18,353 bases of DNA, taken from Sordaria brevicollis. Its lineage: Eukaryota > Ascomycota > Sordariomycetes > Sordariales > Sordariaceae. Each line of letters begins with the position of its first letter. Position 1 is the stretch's first letter. Shown here piece after piece: positions 17,965-18,353 of this stretch. The notes beneath the pieces are model-generated. The model had not been told where the DNA came from and made no database searches. It saw nothing but the letters and a program-made list of their open reading frames with translations. The stretch is taken from positions 1-18,353 of the forward strand of contig JAUTDP010000026.1 in the NCBI GenBank assembly GCA_033439795.1, written 5' to 3'. The translations under genes were made by a program, and so were the position numbers.

Positions 17965-18353
17965 CTAAAATATACTTAAAAAATATAATAAAATATATAA
18001 GTTATTCGTAATAACTAACTCTATTTGGTAATACTATTTTTTTATTAAAAAAAAGGTCGTAATATAATATTATAATATTAAAAAGTTATAAATAACCCGT
18101 ATACGCTACTATTTATACGATAATTTCCAATTTAGATTTAAATTCCTTACCCTTATCTACGTTAATACTTTTAAAATTATTAAAATCATTTAGTATAATA
18201 ATAATAACCTATATTGAAATGGGGCGGGTAAATAGGTACAAGGGTATACGGCTAGATAGCAGATTTTTTCTGAATTTTTTCGAAAATTTTTCGTAGTTTT
18301 TTATTCAGGAGGAATTCTTCCAGGGATTTTCCCTGGTTATGATCTGAGAAAAA
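17965..18353. repeat. Start of a second AT-rich, RIP-like block
   Basis: From about 17965 to 18210 the DNA is again AT-rich with very few CpA or TpG, like the left island. The last 150 bases are less biased and include a T-rich stretch with repeated TTTTTTCGAAAAT-like words and a hairpin (18320-18336). No gene is visible, and the window ends inside this block. Confidence 0.8.
18320..18336. repeat. Short perfect hairpin near the window end
   Basis: CCAGGGA and TCCCTGG pair around a TTT loop. It sits at the edge of the AT-rich block. A TTTTTCTGA-like word at about 18266 and its inverted form near 18343-18353 hint that this may be part of a repeat end, which the window cuts off. Confidence 0.5.

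Noticed and set aside
1..18353. CRISPR arrays, rRNA genes, bacterial-style operons
   Set aside because: No regularly spaced identical repeats and no rRNA-like sequence were seen; the gene structures are fungal.

Overview
The window looks like a piece of a filamentous ascomycete chromosome (Pezizomycotina, probably Sordariomycetes-like). The genes have short introns with GTATGT/GTACGT donors, CTAAC branch sites and AG acceptors. They include a fused HisH-HisF histidine enzyme and an ornithine decarboxylase antizyme read through a +1 frameshift. The genes are bordered by AT-rich DNA with the signature of repeat-induced point mutation (RIP): CpA and TpG are almost absent, TpA is abundant, and CpG is kept.

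Layout. (1) 1-9607 is a RIP-destroyed repeat island with no intact gene. Structures can still be read in it: a 204-bp inverted duplication (1115-1318 / 1690-1893); a hairpin-ended segment (2149-3066) holding a 164-bp-period direct repeat and a tRNA-like A-box/B-box pair; decayed coding sequence at about 4780-5262; and a complete 4,336-bp Mutator-like element (MULE, 5272-9607) with 46-bp terminal inverted repeats, an 8-bp target duplication TATTTCTA and recognisable transposase motifs on the minus strand. A 286-bp solo LTR (6668-6953, TG..CA ends, TATTA target duplication) sits inside the MULE and is itself not RIP-mutated, so it arrived later. The right end of the MULE is exactly where the AT-rich DNA stops.

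(2) 9608-17960 is ordinary genic DNA. From left to right it holds a small secreted cysteine-containing protein gene with a premature TAA (+), a doubtful small membrane ORF (-), a Yippee-family zinc protein (-), ornithine decarboxylase antizyme (+) and the HIS7 imidazole glycerol phosphate synthase (-). (3) From about 17965 to the end the DNA is AT-rich and RIP-like again, so the genes form an island between two AT-rich blocks.

The genes are not a cluster for one pathway. HIS7 makes an intermediate of histidine and links to purine recycling, and has a perfect TGAGTCA (CPC1/Gcn4-type) site 90 bp upstream. The antizyme gene controls polyamine levels by polyamine-sensitive frameshifting. The two are convergent neighbours. 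The antizyme and Yippee genes are divergent and share a long promoter region. The most interesting features are the layered history of the repeat island (MULE, then RIP, then LTR insertion), the antizyme recoding site, and the secreted-protein gene next to the island carrying one C-to-T type nonsense change.
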